From positions 339,744 through 403,743 of the forward strand of contig CANNCW010000002.1 of the NCBI GenBank assembly GCA_947503345.1: 64,000 nt of DNA, given 5' to 3'. Shown piece by piece: positions 7,972 to 18,074 of this stretch (the stretch's first letter is position 1; each line of letters opens with the position of its first letter). This stretch comes from an uncultured Kangiella sp. (GTDB lineage Bacteria; Pseudomonadota; Gammaproteobacteria; Enterobacterales; Kangiellaceae). The notes under the pieces were generated by a model. The model made no database searches. It was not told the origin of the DNA and saw only the letters and a list, made by a program, of their open reading frames with translations. Made by a program: the position numbers and the translations under genes.

Positions 7972-9117
7972 TTATCTATCTGCTAAAGGAACAAACTTTT
8001 GATCATCAGGACCATGATAGTTAGCTGAAGGACGAATAATCTTACCGTCCACTCTTTGCTCCATTACGTGCGCTGCCCAACCAGTAATACGTGAGCAAAC
8101 AAAGATAGGCGTAAACATTGAAGTTGGGATGCCCATTTTGTTGTAAGAAACCGCTGAGAACCAATCTAAGTTCGGGAACATTTTCTTTTCGTCCCACATG
8201 ATGGTTTCTAAACGCTCCGCAACGTCATATAACTTCATGTCGCCCTGCTCTTCAGAAAGCTCTTTTGCCACTTGTTTAATCACTTCGTTACGAGGATCAG
8301 AAACGGTATAAACTGGGTGACCGAAACCAATCACGATTTCTTTACGCGCTAAACGCTCTTTAATATCTGTTTCAGCGTGATCTGCTGAGTCATAACGCAT
8401 TTGGATATCTAAAGCGACTTCGTTTGCACCACCGTGCTTAGGACCACGCAATGCACCGATACCACCACAAATTGCAGAATACATATCTGAGCCTGTACCT
8501 GTGATAACGCGGCTTGTGAAAGTAGAAGCGTTGAACTCATGCTCAGCGTATAAGTTTAATGAAATTTGCATCGCACGAACCCAAGAATCTGGGCAAGATT
8601 CGCCATGCAATAAATGTAAGAAGTGACCCGCGATTGAGTCTTCGTCAGTCTCTAAATCAATGCAAACGCCATTGTGCGAGAAGTGATACCAGTACAATAA
8701 CATTGAAGGGAAAGAAGCCATTAAGCGATCAGAAATATCTTTCGCTTCGTTCATTGGCTGGCTCTCTCTTTCAGGGAGAACAGTGCCCAACATTGAACAA
8801 CCCGTACGCAATACATCCATTGGGTGTGCATTTGCTGGAATTAATTCTAAAGCGTCTTGAACTAATGCTGGTAAACCACGAAGTGCTTTCAGTTTGCGCT
8901 TATAATTTTTTAATTCCGCAGCGTTTGGTAACTTGCCGTGAATTAAAAGATGTGCAACTTCTTCAAACTCAGCGTTTGCTGCTAAATCTAAAATATCGTA
9001 ACCGCGATAACTTAAATCGTTACCCGTACGGCCTACGGTACATAATTCTGTGTTACCTGCAGCAACACCTGAAAGTGCTACTGATTTTTTTGGCTTTGGT
9101 AGTTTCTGTTCAGACAT
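7972..9117 (-). CDS. prpC: 2-methylcitrate synthase
   Basis: 381 residues from the second of two adjacent ATGs; AGGAG is 6 bases from that ATG and only 3 from the first (9120). Citrate-synthase family motifs: '[10 protein letters not shown]', '[41 protein letters not shown]' (catalytic His region), '[13 protein letters not shown]' (second catalytic His) and '[30 protein letters not shown]'. The short length and prp context mark it as methylcitrate synthase, condensing propionyl-CoA with oxaloacetate. Genes prpB (upstream) and acnD (downstream) are on the same strand. Confidence 0.95.
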   Translation of the reverse strand: MSEQKLPKPKKSVALSGVAAGNTELCTVGRTGNDLSYRGYDILDLAANAEFEEVAHLLIHGKLPNAAELKNYKRKLKALRGLPALVQDALELIPANAHPMDVLRTGCSMLGTVLPERESQPMNEAKDISDRLMASFPSMLLYWYHFSHNGVCIDLETDEDSIAGHFLHLLHGESCPDSWVRAMQISLNLYAEHEFNASTFTSRVITGTGSDMYSAICGGIGALRGPKHGGANEVALDIQMRYDSADHAETDIKERLARKEIVIGFGHPVYTVSDPRNEVIKQVAKELSEEQGDMKLYDVAERLETIMWDEKKMFPNLDWFSAVSYNKMGIPTSMFTPIFVCSRITGWAAHVMEQRVDGKIIRPSANYHGPDDQKFVPLADR

Positions 9118-9153
9118 CATTAACTCCTAAATAAAATTCTTTCAATTTTTTCT

Positions 9154-9232
9154 GTCATTGCGAGCGAGGAACGAGCGCGGCAATCTGCTAAGCTGTAAGA
9201 GATTGCTTCGTCATGCTTCCTCGCAATGACGG
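9154..9232. repeat. Second intergenic repeat family (GTCATTGCGAG), prpB-prpC gap
   Basis: GTCATTGCGAGCGAGGAACG at the left and the complementary CTTCCTCGCAATGAC at the right enclose inner complementary segments (GCGGCAATCT and AGATTGCTTCGTC). This 79-bp hairpin element belongs to a sequence type widespread in proteobacterial intergenic DNA and differs from the CCCGC family. Confidence 0.75.
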
Positions 9233-9247
9233 ATTGTTTTTCGTCGC

Positions 9248-10126
9248 TTATTTCTCTTTACCTTCAGAGAATAAGCTATCTAATTTTTGCTCGTACTCGT
9301 GATAACCCAAGTGCGCATATAACTCTTCGCGAGTTTGCATAATATCCACAACATCGCGTTGATGACCATTGGCTAATACTGACTTATAAAAAGTTTCAGC
9401 TGCGCGATTCATTGCGCGGTAAGCACCACAACAATATAAAACGATATCAACACCTACATCGCCTAACTCTTCGCAAGAGAATAATGGCGTCGCACCGAAC
9501 TCAGTAATGTTCGCTAAAATTGGGGCATCAACTTGTGATTTGAAAGTTTTGTAATCTTCAAGGGTACGCATTGCTTCTGGGAAAATCATATCAGCACCCG
9601 CTTCTAAACAAGCGTTAGCGCGATCGACTGCTGACTGCATACCTTCAACGGCAAGCGCATCAGTGCGCGCCATAATGACAAAGTTTTCATCGGTGCGCGC
9701 ATCTACTGCAGACTTAATGCGATCAACCATTTCTTGCTGCGAAACAATTTCTTTACCCGGTCTATGACCACAACGTTTAGTCGCTACTTGATCTTCCATA
9801 TGGAAACCTGCGGCACCTGACTTAATCAAAGCACGGGTAGTGCGAGCAATGTTGAAAGTTCCACCAAAACCAGTATCAATATCAACGATTAATGGCAAAG
9901 AACAAACGTCAGTAATACGACGAATATCTACCAATAAATCTTCCGCAGTAGAAATACCTAAATCAGGCATACCCAAAGAGTTAGCAGCAACGCCACCACC
10001 AGAAAGATACACTGCTTTATGCCCTACCGCTTCTGCCATACGCGCTGCGTAAGCAGTAATAGTACCCATTAATTGTAACGGATGATTTTCAGCAACCGCT
10101 TGACGAAATTTTAAACCTGCACTCAT
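9248..10126 (-). CDS. prpB: 2-methylisocitrate lyase
   Basis: 292 residues, standard length. Isocitrate-lyase/PEP-mutase superfamily motifs: '[20 protein letters not shown]'-type start, '[12 protein letters not shown]' (Mg-binding Asp), '[20 protein letters not shown]' (the PrpB signature with catalytic Cys in KRCGHR) and '[13 protein letters not shown]'. It cleaves 2-methylisocitrate to pyruvate and succinate. It follows the small Cys-rich gene with a 3-base gap and precedes prpC across a repeat-filled 130-base gap. Confidence 0.96.
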   Translation of the reverse strand: MSAGLKFRQAVAENHPLQLMGTITAYAARMAEAVGHKAVYLSGGGVAANSLGMPDLGISTAEDLLVDIRRITDVCSLPLIVDIDTGFGGTFNIARTTRALIKSGAAGFHMEDQVATKRCGHRPGKEIVSQQEMVDRIKSAVDARTDENFVIMARTDALAVEGMQSAVDRANACLEAGADMIFPEAMRTLEDYKTFKSQVDAPILANITEFGATPLFSCEELGDVGVDIVLYCCGAYRAMNRAAETFYKSVLANGHQRDVVDIMQTREELYAHLGYHEYEQKLDSLFSEGKEK

Positions 10127-10129
10127 AAA

Positions 10130-10387
10130 TTAACCTTCATTTGTAATCGGCCATGGCCTAATTTGATTTTTAATTTGATCTTCTAAAGACCAGTTTTGCG
10201 GTCTGCGCTTTTTAACAAACCAGTTGCATCCTTTTGCAACCCACTTTTCATAATGATCAATATTGTCGTCATAACCGTACTCACATCCGCAACAGGCACA
10301 AATTAAAAACGATTCTCGTAACTCTTGATAATCCTCGAATCCATATTCATCATCAAAACCACATACAGGGCATATATCAACTGTCAT
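10130..10387 (-). CDS. Small Cys-rich zinc-ribbon-like protein, 85 aa
   Basis: The N-terminus carries two Cys pairs: 'ICPVCGFDDEYGF' and, about 20 residues later, 'LICACCGCEYGYDD', a CxxC...CxxC arrangement typical of a zinc ribbon. It is followed by a Trp-rich acidic/basic tail ('HYEKWVAKGCNWF', 'RPQNWSLEDQ', 'RPWPI'). The ATG directly follows the fumarase stop and the stop is 3 bases from the prpB start, so it is translated within the fumarase-prpB transcript. Similar small CPxCG-type proteins are known but without a role I can name. A regulatory or metal-related role in the operon is speculation. Confidence 0.75.
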   Translation of the reverse strand: MTVDICPVCGFDDEYGFEDYQELRESFLICACCGCEYGYDDNIDHYEKWVAKGCNWFVKKRRPQNWSLEDQIKNQIRPWPITNEG

Positions 10388-11902
10388 TTATTTATCTAAC
10401 TTAACTTTCCAAATTGCTGGGCCAGTTTTATGCACTGACTCGCCTTGTGAATCCACGGCCACCGTTACTGGCATATCTTCTACATCAAATTCGTAAACCG
10501 CTTCCATTCCTAATTCTGGGAAAGCGACAACTTTTGAATCTTTAATCGCTTTTGATACTAAATAAGCAGCACCGCCCACAGCCATTAAATAAGTGGATTG
10601 ATGCTTCTTAATCGATTCAATCGCAACATCGCCACGTTCAGCTTTACCAATCATGCCAAGTAAACCTGTTTGCTCTAACATCATGTCAGTAAACTTATCC
10701 ATACGAGTAGCCGTTGTAGGTCCTGCAGGGCCAACAGCTTCATCGCCTACCGCATCAACTGGACCTACGTAATAGATAAAACGATTTTTGAAATCTAATC
10801 CTTCCGGCAAACCTTCACCTGAATCTAATAAATCTTTAATGCGCTTATGGGCAGCATCACGACCCGTTAAAATTTTACCGTTAAGCAGTAACACGTCGCC
10901 CGGCTTCCAGCTGGCTACTTCTTCTTTAGTGATATTGTTGATATCAACACGCTTAGCATCTTCAGAAGCTTCGTAGTCCATCGCAGGCCAATCTTCAATT
11001 GAAGGTGGCGTTAATTTCGCAGGGCCATTACCGTCTAGTGTGAAATGGATATGACGCGTAGCTGCACAATTTGGGATCATGGCTACAGGTTTAGAAGCTG
11101 CGTGCGTTGGCCAGTCGTTAATCTTAACGTCCATAACCGTAGTCACACCGCCAAGACCTTGGGCGCCAATACCTAACTTATTGACCGCTTCGTAAATTTC
11201 AATACGCAATTTTTCTACGCGATTTTGCGGGCCACGTTTTAGCAACTCTTGCATATCAATCGGATCCATCAAGGATTCTTTAGCTAGTAGCATGGCTTTT
11301 TCTGCAGTACCACCAACACCGATACCCAAAATGCCAGGTGGACACCAGCCAGCCCCCATCTTTGGTACTGTCTCGACTACCCAATCTACTATTGAATCCG
11401 AAGGATTTAGCATGACAAATTTTGATTTATTCTCCGAACCGCCACCTTTTGCTGCAACGGTTACATCAACTTTATCGCCCTTAACCATCTTGATATGAAC
11501 CACTGATGGCGTATTGTCTTTTGAATTGGTGCGTTTTCCCGCAGGATCTAACAATACAGAAGCTCGAAGTGGATTCTCTGGATTTAGATAAGCTCGACGA
11601 ACGCCCTCATCCACCATCTCTTGTACCGTCATCTCACTATCGCCAGTATCAAATCGGGCATCCATACCAATTTCAACAATCGCCATCGCAATACCGGTAT
11701 CTTGGCAAACCGGTCTATGACCCATCGCTGACATACGCGAATTGACTAAGATTTGCTTCATAGCATCTTTTGCCGCTGGGCTTTCTTCCTTATCAAAAGC
11801 TGCAGTCATGGCTTGGACAAAATCTTTTGGGTGGTAATATGAAATATATTGGAAAGCGTCTGCTACGCTTTCGATAAAGTCTTCGGCTTTGATGGTCGCC
11901 AT
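10388..11902 (-). CDS. fumA: Fumarate hydratase class I (Fe-S)
   Basis: 504 residues, matching class I fumarases with fused alpha and beta parts. Cluster Cys contexts are visible: 'GHRPVCQDTGIA', 'GAGWCPPGILGIGVGG' and 'MIPNCAATRHIHF'; the beta part shows 'PGDVLLLNGKILTGRDAAHKRI' and 'VGPAGPTTATRMDKF'. It hydrates fumarate to malate in the cytoplasm. As first gene of the prp transcript it sits where succinate produced by PrpB, after oxidation to fumarate, must be turned into malate and then the oxaloacetate used by PrpC. That pathway link is inference from context. The gene start faces pabB across 232 bases. Confidence 0.92.
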   Translation of the reverse strand: MATIKAEDFIESVADAFQYISYYHPKDFVQAMTAAFDKEESPAAKDAMKQILVNSRMSAMGHRPVCQDTGIAMAIVEIGMDARFDTGDSEMTVQEMVDEGVRRAYLNPENPLRASVLLDPAGKRTNSKDNTPSVVHIKMVKGDKVDVTVAAKGGGSENKSKFVMLNPSDSIVDWVVETVPKMGAGWCPPGILGIGVGGTAEKAMLLAKESLMDPIDMQELLKRGPQNRVEKLRIEIYEAVNKLGIGAQGLGGVTTVMDVKINDWPTHAASKPVAMIPNCAATRHIHFTLDGNGPAKLTPPSIEDWPAMDYEASEDAKRVDINNITKEEVASWKPGDVLLLNGKILTGRDAAHKRIKDLLDSGEGLPEGLDFKNRFIYYVGPVDAVGDEAVGPAGPTTATRMDKFTDMMLEQTGLLGMIGKAERGDVAIESIKKHQSTYLMAVGGAAYLVSKAIKDSKVVAFPELGMEAVYEFDVEDMPVTVAVDSQGESVHKTGPAIWKVKLDK

Positions 11903-12134
11903 ACGATATTCTCCAAAATTGCTGCGCTTATTAATAAACTTTTGCCTTGTCTAAATTGCGCCCGCTAATTTTTCTATGTTGCTGCCTTTGGGGAGTATTT
12001 CTATACAACAACAATGAAAGTCTCTAAAATCAGCCCATAAGTATAACTGCTCGATCAGGCGTTTCCCAAATTTTACAGGGCATTAATTACAAGATCGGGT
12101 ACTTTTGACGCTTTTTTGAACAATTCAGGCAGGA

Positions 12135-13550
12135 ATGACTAATTTACCACCACAATTCATAGAGTTTCCTTATCGCGACCCAGCCAAAGTTCGTCAGTTA
12201 TTTGGCTATTTTGCCGATGAAGAGTGGGCGCTGTTACTCGATAGTGGTAAAACCATTCATCAAGCCGCTAAATTCGACCTGATTTTCGCCCGTCCTAAAG
12301 CTCATATCAATTTTCAAAATGATAAGTGCCAATTATCGGGTTTTGACTTTGCGCTTAGTCATAAACCCTTCAAGGATTTACGCCAGTTCTATCAAGCAGG
12401 TCTGAAAAACTATCAGCCTTTGCCCGAACAATTTGCTCACTTACCTTTTCATGGCGGTATCGCCGGCTATTGCAGTTATGATCTTGGCCGCTCGATTGAG
12501 AATTTGCCCACTTTGGCTGAATCGGATATTAAATTACCTGAGATGGCTTTTGGTTTGTATCAATGGGCATTTATTAGTGACCACATAGCCAAGAAGTCCT
12601 ATTTATTAAAGTTCTGTGATATGAACTTCAACCAATGGGAAGAACTTATTAATGAATTTAAAGATTATGAAAAAAGAGCTGGCGCGCCGAAATATCCAAG
12701 CTTTGAGTTAAGCTCTAACTGGTTGTCCAATATGGATGAGCAAGGCTATAAAGATCGTTTTGAGAAAGTACATAATTACATTCATGCTGGGGATTGTTAT
12801 CAAGTTAATCTAGCGCAAAGATTTGCGGCAAGTTTTACAGGCCACCCTTGGAACGCTTATTTAAATTTAACCGAACATAATCAAGCGCCCTTTTCTGCCT
12901 ACATGAATCTAGGTGAGCAACAGATTTTATCTTTATCACCTGAGCGGTTTATTCAAGTTGAACAAAGCGGTCCAAAAAGCCATGTAATTACCCAGCCGAT
13001 AAAAGGTACTCGTCCGCGCTCACAAGATCCGGTTGAGGATAAAGAGTTATCTGACGAACTTTTATCTAGCGAAAAGGATCGAGCCGAAAACTTAATGATT
13101 GTGGATTTGCTACGTAATGATATTGGGCGAACCGCAGAATTTGGTTCTGTAAAAGTTTCCAAATTATTTGAGCTACAAAGTTTTATTTCGGTACATCATT
13201 TAGTTAGCACCATTGAGGCTGATTTAGCCGAAGGCAAAGACGGTTTTGATTTATTAGAAAACTGTTTTCCTGGCGGCTCTATTACTGGCGCCCCAAAAAT
13301 TCGTGCCATGGAAATTATTGAAGAGTTAGAACCTCATCGTCGCAGTATCTATTGCGGCTCAGTTTTATACTATGATTTCAGGGGTTTTTTAGACTCCAGC
13401 ATTACCATTCGAACCTTAGTCGCAGAAAATCAAAATATCTACGCTTGGGGTGGCGGTGGTCTAGTTGCGGACTCAGAAGCCGATAGTGAATACCAAGAAA
13501 CATATCATAAGTTGAGTCGAATTTTGCCAGTGCTAACACCTGATGATTGA
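12135..13550 (+). CDS. pabB: Aminodeoxychorismate synthase component I
   Basis: 471 residues. Chorismate-binding enzyme with an N-terminal domain like that of PabB/TrpE ('HGGIAGYCSYDLGR') and a catalytic domain showing 'GDCYQVNLAQRF', 'PFSAYMNLGEQQILSLSPERFI', 'ITQPIKGTRPR', 'AENLMIVDLLRNDIGR' and 'FPGGSITGAPKIRAMEII'. The Lys in PIKGTRPR is the PabB nucleophile that separates it from anthranilate synthase. It makes 4-amino-4-deoxychorismate for folate; the glutaminase PabA is not in the window. The nudix gene downstream overlaps by 8 bases. Confidence 0.93.
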   Translation: MTNLPPQFIEFPYRDPAKVRQLFGYFADEEWALLLDSGKTIHQAAKFDLIFARPKAHINFQNDKCQLSGFDFALSHKPFKDLRQFYQAGLKNYQPLPEQFAHLPFHGGIAGYCSYDLGRSIENLPTLAESDIKLPEMAFGLYQWAFISDHIAKKSYLLKFCDMNFNQWEELINEFKDYEKRAGAPKYPSFELSSNWLSNMDEQGYKDRFEKVHNYIHAGDCYQVNLAQRFAASFTGHPWNAYLNLTEHNQAPFSAYMNLGEQQILSLSPERFIQVEQSGPKSHVITQPIKGTRPRSQDPVEDKELSDELLSSEKDRAENLMIVDLLRNDIGRTAEFGSVKVSKLFELQSFISVHHLVSTIEADLAEGKDGFDLLENCFPGGSITGAPKIRAMEIIEELEPHRRSIYCGSVLYYDFRGFLDSSITIRTLVAENQNIYAWGGGGLVADSEADSEYQETYHKLSRILPVLTPDD

Positions 13551-14100
13551 TATTCAAAAAATAATAACTGCATTGGACGAAACAAATCATCGTGAACCAA
13601 AAGTTGCGAAATTACAGCCGAGTGCTGTTTTAGTTCCCATTATTGAACGTCCCACAGGCTTACAACTGCTTTTAACTAAACGCGCAGAACATTTAAAACA
13701 CCATCCGGGGCAAATAAGTTTTCCTGGTGGCCGTATGGATGACACAGATAGCTCTTTAATTGAAACAGCCTTACGCGAAACCCATGAGGAAGTTGGGATT
13801 CCCAATAACAAAGTTGAAATTATTGGAAAGCTAGAGCTACAACCCACTATTACTCAATTTATGATTCAGCCCATTGTAGGGATTGTCGACTCAGATTATG
13901 ATTTAACTATTAGTTATGATGAAGTTGACGAAGCTTTTGAAGTGCCTCTAGATTTTTTATTCAATAAGAAGAATCAAAAGAAAAGTTACCGTGAATATAA
14001 CGGTTTTAAATTTCCTGTCTATTCTATGCCCTATCAAGATTGGAACATTTGGGGAGCAACCGCTCAAATTATTGTCAATTTTTCAAAATTGCTTAAATAA
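13543..14100 (+). CDS. nudL: NUDIX hydrolase, NudL-like CoA pyrophosphatase
   Basis: 185 residues. The UPF0035 motif 'LLLTKRAEHLKHHPGQISFPGG' runs straight into a Nudix box, 'GGRMDDTDSSLIETALRETHEEVGI', with the catalytic RETHEE. This pairing defines the NudL/PCD1 coenzyme A diphosphatase group, which cleaves CoA to 4'-phosphopantetheine and 3',5'-ADP. The ATG lies inside the end of pabB (8-base overlap), giving translational coupling, a common arrangement of pabB and nudL in Gammaproteobacteria. Confidence 0.9.
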   Translation: MIDIQKIITALDETNHREPKVAKLQPSAVLVPIIERPTGLQLLLTKRAEHLKHHPGQISFPGGRMDDTDSSLIETALRETHEEVGIPNNKVEIIGKLELQPTITQFMIQPIVGIVDSDYDLTISYDEVDEAFEVPLDFLFNKKNQKKSYREYNGFKFPVYSMPYQDWNIWGATAQIIVNFSKLLK

Positions 14101-14188
14101 TTTCGTGCTGGTCAGATTAGCTATTGCTAGTCAGACTGATCATTTCTCAGTACAATTTCCTTAACGAAACAATAAAGAGAATAAACCA

Positions 14189-15565
14189 TTGGCAATTAGT
14201 GTTTTTGATATGTTCAGTATCGGGATTGGCCCTTCCAGCTCCCATACCGTTGGTCCTATGCGAGCGGCGCGTCGCTTTGTAGAAGGCTTATCACGCGATC
14301 ATTTGTTGGATGATACCGTTAGAGTGGTTAGCGAGCTTTATGGCTCCCTAGGTGCTACGGGCAAAGGGCACGGTTCAGATAAAGCCGTGCTATTAGGACT
14401 TGAAGGAGAACGTCCTGATAAAGTTGATCCAGATATTATTCCTGAGCGTTTAGAAAGCATCCGAGCTAACCATAAAATATCGTTGAATAAAACCCATGAG
14501 ATTTCTTTCAATGAAGCGGAAGATTTAATTCTTTATAAAAAGAAAAGCCTGCCAAAACACGCTAATGGTATGATTTTCAATGCTTACGATTCTGAAGGCA
14601 ATTTACTAGCTAGCAAAACTTATTACTCTGTTGGCGGCGGTTTTGTAGTTAATGATGACTTAGACGCTGACACTCCGATCATGGAAGATAAGACTCAAGT
14701 TAAATATCCTTTTACTAGCGCTGAAGAATTAATTGGTCACTGCAAAGAAAACGGTATCAAAATTTCCACTTTGATGATGGAAAACGAAAAAGCTTGGCGT
14801 AGCGAAAAAGAAACTCGTGAGAAACTTTTACACATTTGGCGCGTCATGAAAAACTGCATTAAGCGCGGTTGTGATCGGGAAGGCATTTTACCAGGCGGTT
14901 TAAAAGTAAAACGTCGAGCTCATGGAATATACATGAAATTAAAGTCCGATCCTCATAGTACTACGGATACATTATCCGCTATGGACTGGGTTGATTTGTA
15001 TGCTTTGGCTGTGAACGAAGAAAACGCTGCGGGCGGACAAGTCGTAACTGCACCAACCAATGGCGCCGCAGGTATTATTCCAGCGGTCTTGTTTTATTAC
15101 ATGAAATTTAAGCATGGTGCCGATGAAGAAGGCGTCATTGATTTTCTATTAACGGCTGCAGCAATTGGTATCTTATATAAACTAAACGCTTCTATCTCAG
15201 GCGCTGAAGTTGGTTGCCAGGGTGAAGTTGGAGTTGCTTGTTCAATGGCAGCCGGCGCTTTAACCGAAGTGTTAGGCGGAACACCCGAACAAGTAGAAAA
15301 TGCTGCAGAAATAGGTATGGAACATAACCTTGGTTTAACTTGTGATCCAGTTGGTGGCTTGGTTCAAGTTCCGTGTATCGAGCGAAACGCTATGGCATCA
15401 GTAAAGGCCATCAATGCATGTCGTTTAGCTTTACGCGGGGATGGTGAACACAAAGTTTCTCTGGATAAAGTTATCAAGACCATGTGGGATACAGGTATGG
15501 ATATGCGAGAAAAATATAAGGAAACAGCTCGAGGCGGGCTCGCGGTTCATATCATTGAATGTTAA
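14189..15565 (+). CDS. sdaA: L-serine dehydratase (Fe-S)
   Basis: 458 residues, a single-chain enzyme with both domains. Begins '[27 protein letters not shown]', the standard SdaA start, here from a TTG codon with only a weak AGAGA upstream. Alpha-domain Cys residues in '[12 protein letters not shown]', '[19 protein letters not shown]' and '[15 protein letters not shown]' fit the catalytic 4Fe-4S cluster. It converts L-serine to pyruvate and ammonia. It follows the nudix gene by 88 bases on the same strand but probably has its own promoter. Confidence 0.95.
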   Translation: MAISVFDMFSIGIGPSSSHTVGPMRAARRFVEGLSRDHLLDDTVRVVSELYGSLGATGKGHGSDKAVLLGLEGERPDKVDPDIIPERLESIRANHKISLNKTHEISFNEAEDLILYKKKSLPKHANGMIFNAYDSEGNLLASKTYYSVGGGFVVNDDLDADTPIMEDKTQVKYPFTSAEELIGHCKENGIKISTLMMENEKAWRSEKETREKLLHIWRVMKNCIKRGCDREGILPGGLKVKRRAHGIYMKLKSDPHSTTDTLSAMDWVDLYALAVNEENAAGGQVVTAPTNGAAGIIPAVLFYYMKFKHGADEEGVIDFLLTAAAIGILYKLNASISGAEVGCQGEVGVACSMAAGALTEVLGGTPEQVENAAEIGMEHNLGLTCDPVGGLVQVPCIERNAMASVKAINACRLALRGDGEHKVSLDKVIKTMWDTGMDMREKYKETARGGLAVHIIEC

Positions 15566-15630
15566 TTAAGTATTGTTTTTAATCTTCACCTTAGATTAAA
15601 CTGATAACAACTCGTTAAAAGGATTTAACT

Positions 15631-16530
15631 ATGCAAAAAGCATTGATAACAGGTGGCACAGGTTTTATTGGTCGTCACCTAATTCCCCTTCTTGAAGCAG
15701 ATGGCTATAAAGTCATTATTAAGTCACGTACCCCTGAAAAATTTAAGCAAGATTTTTATTTTCGCAATGTAGACTTTCACCAAGACCTTGAGCAAATCCC
15801 TAATGTAAACTTAGTAATAAATCTTTGCGGAGAGAACCTAGCAAATAAACGATGGTCACTAAAACAAAAGCGCAAAATTTACACCAGTAGAATTGAAGAG
15901 ACTATTAAGCTCGTCGATTGGATGGCAATCCATGAAAGCAAACCTGCTACTTTTATTTCCAGTTCTGCTATCGGTTATTATGGTGATCGCAAAGATGAGG
16001 TGATTACTGAGAAATCGGAACACGGCAGTAACAAAGAATTCCAAGTTAAGCTATGTAATAATTGGGAGTTGTCGGCCAAGAGAGCTGCTTCTCTTGGCAT
16101 TAGAACCTCCATCATTAGAACAGGCGTAGTTCTAGGCGAAGCGGGAGCTCTGCCCAAAATGTTATCACCTTTTAAATTAGGTATTGGAGGACAATTAGGC
16201 ACAGGCAAACAATGGTTTTCATGGATTCATATCGATGACCAGATTAATGCCATAATGCATTTAATTAAAAACAAAAATTTATTTGGAGTATATAACCTAA
16301 CAGCACCAAACCCAGTAACCAATTTGCGACTAACACAATCTATAGCTAACAAATTGAATAAAAAAGCTAGTTTAAAAGTACCTGCCATTGCTTTAAAACT
16401 TAGACTAGGGGGATTTGCAGAGTTATTGCTGACGGGGCAGAAGGTACTCCCTGAAGCCTTAGAGGCCTCAGGTTTTCAATTTAAATATCCAACGATAGAT
16501 CTTGCACTAGAAGATTTGATAGAGACTTAG
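15631..16530 (+). CDS. yfcH: TIGR01777-family NAD(P)-binding epimerase-like protein (YfcH)
   Basis: 299 residues. Rossmann start 'ALITGGTGFIGRHLIPLLEADGYKV', the family signature 'NLCGENLANKRWSLKQKRKIYTSRI', 'SSSAIGYYGDR' with the SDR-type Ser/Tyr region, and a C-terminal domain with 'PEALEASGFQFKYPTIDLALEDL'. This matches the extended SDR group named TIGR01777/YfcH (SulA in cyanobacteria). Function in Gammaproteobacteria is not established. AAGGA lies before the start. Its stop overlaps the convergent amidohydrolase stop by 4 bases. Confidence 0.88.
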   Translation: MQKALITGGTGFIGRHLIPLLEADGYKVIIKSRTPEKFKQDFYFRNVDFHQDLEQIPNVNLVINLCGENLANKRWSLKQKRKIYTSRIEETIKLVDWMAIHESKPATFISSSAIGYYGDRKDEVITEKSEHGSNKEFQVKLCNNWELSAKRAASLGIRTSIIRTGVVLGEAGALPKMLSPFKLGIGGQLGTGKQWFSWIHIDDQINAIMHLIKNKNLFGVYNLTAPNPVTNLRLTQSIANKLNKKASLKVPAIALKLRLGGFAELLLTGQKVLPEALEASGFQFKYPTIDLALEDLIET

Positions 16531-18074
16531 TTATTTTTTGCTTCTTTAATTAATTCCTTAACATCTTCTCTTAATTGAGCGGCGTCATATACAATCCCAT
16601 CTTTAATAGTAAATTTTACACCACCGACTCGCTTAGCAACATTATCTAGTCCTAATCGATAATGTCCTGTTCCATATAAAACTTTAAAGTTTGCAATAGG
16701 ATTTTCTTCAACGACTACTAAATCTGCAAGCTTGCCTGGAATTACAGAACCTATTTGATTTTCCATACCCAGCGCTTCAGCGCCATTTAAAGTAGCTGAT
16801 TGAATTACTTCTAATGGATGAAAACCAGCTTCTTGTAAAAGCTCCAACTCACGAATATACCCAAAGCCGAAAATTTTATAAATGTAACCAGCATCAGAAC
16901 CAATAGTGACACGACCGCCGTTATTTTTATAATCATTTAAGAAAGCCATCCACTTTTTGAAGTTGGCTTTCCAATCAATTTCATTTTGCGTGGTCCAATC
17001 AAAGAAATACGAGCCATGGGATTCGCGATTAGGCTCAAAAAACTCTACCAATTTGGGGTGAGTATAATCTTTATGCCAGTCAGCATTGCGCTCACGCATT
17101 ACATCACGACTTGCTTCGTAAATAGTCATAGTTGGATTAATAGTGAAATCTAAATCAATTAACTCATCTCGCACGGCATTCCAAGTATCACTACCTTCTT
17201 CTGCAGCTTGTAACCATAAACGACCAGCTTCGGTAAAACGATGTGACTCATTGTTGTAGTTATATTCCAGCGGATAATCTTGTATCACTTTATCTTCGAA
17301 CATTGCCTCAGGAAGACCATACCAGTGCTCCATAGTGGTTAATCCCATACGAGCGGAATCTAATGCATTGGTACCGACAACATTTAATTGAGCATGATGC
17401 ATTGCAGTCCCTAGGCCTTGTTTTTTTGCTTCATCAAGTGCCGCCGCCATCATGTTTTTTGGGAGACCAAAAAATTTAATACCCTTGGCGCCTTTTTTAG
17501 CTACATGGCGTACCCACTTACGGGTTTCTTCGGCTGTAGTAATTTCTTTATCCCACCCCATACCAAAACCGATATAAGGGATTATTCTTGGAGCTGTGAT
17601 CTTGTTATTAGCGCTTAACTTTTGATGCTTTAAAGTCCAATCCAAACCGTTAAAACTACCTGGCTCCCGGACAGTAGTAATGCCATGTGATAACCATAAT
17701 TTAAAGGGATACTCTGCAGGTAATCCTTGAACACTTCCTGCGATATGAGCGTGCATATCAACAAAACCTGGTAAAACGTAGTGTCCACTGATATCAAGCT
17801 CTTTATCATTCGGCCCAGCTTTAGGGCGGGCAGAGTCTTTAATTGAAACGCCAGGAGCGCCAACTGAGCGAACTGAGATAATTTTATTGCCTTGTATAAT
17901 AATATCTACAGGACCTGTCGGCGGAGCTCCTTCACCATTGATTAAAATGCCTCCACGAAGAATTAATCGATTAAAGGGACCTTCACCTTCAGACTTAATG
18001 GGTGCATCTATAGTTGAGGCCAACATATTCTGCGAAATCAAAATACAAAAGAAACTAATAATAATCTTTTTCAC
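16527..18074 (-). CDS. Secreted metal-dependent amidohydrolase (imidazolonepropionase-like)
   Basis: 515 residues with a Sec signal peptide ('MKKIIISFFCILISQNMLAS', cleavage about residue 19). Start is GTG with AAGGAG 5 bases upstream. Motifs: 'GHYVLPGFVDMHAHIAG' (HxH), 'KGIKFFGLP' (candidate bridging Lys), 'AMHHAQLNVVG', 'TMEHWYGLP', 'TIGSDAGYIYK' (catalytic Asp) and the closing 'PGKLADLVVVEENPI'. Predicted periplasmic hydrolase, perhaps of acylated amino acids or dipeptides; the substrate cannot be read from sequence. It belongs to the same broad subtype as 392-1918 but is not a close duplicate. Confidence 0.82.
   Translation of the reverse strand: MKKIIISFFCILISQNMLASTIDAPIKSEGEGPFNRLILRGGILINGEGAPPTGPVDIIIQGNKIISVRSVGAPGVSIKDSARPKAGPNDKELDISGHYVLPGFVDMHAHIAGSVQGLPAEYPFKLWLSHGITTVREPGSFNGLDWTLKHQKLSANNKITAPRIIPYIGFGMGWDKEITTAEETRKWVRHVAKKGAKGIKFFGLPKNMMAAALDEAKKQGLGTAMHHAQLNVVGTNALDSARMGLTTMEHWYGLPEAMFEDKVIQDYPLEYNYNNESHRFTEAGRLWLQAAEEGSDTWNAVRDELIDLDFTINPTMTIYEASRDVMRERNADWHKDYTHPKLVEFFEPNRESHGSYFFDWTTQNEIDWKANFKKWMAFLNDYKNNGGRVTIGSDAGYIYKIFGFGYIRELELLQEAGFHPLEVIQSATLNGAEALGMENQIGSVIPGKLADLVVVEENPIANFKVLYGTGHYRLGLDNVAKRVGGVKFTIKDGIVYDAAQLREDVKELIKEAKNN

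Noticed and set aside
8559..9134. 191-residue plus-strand frame opposite prpC
   Set aside because: Antisense to a clear citrate-synthase family gene; no ribosome site or family pattern.
11903..12134. Promoter or riboswitch in the fumarase-pabB gap
   Set aside because: I found no convincing -35/-10 pair or conserved RNA structure, although promoters for both genes must lie there.
15575..15600. AT-rich hairpin after sdaA (TTTAATC...GATTAAA) as terminator
   Set aside because: Stem is short and AT-only with no T-run; too weak to list.
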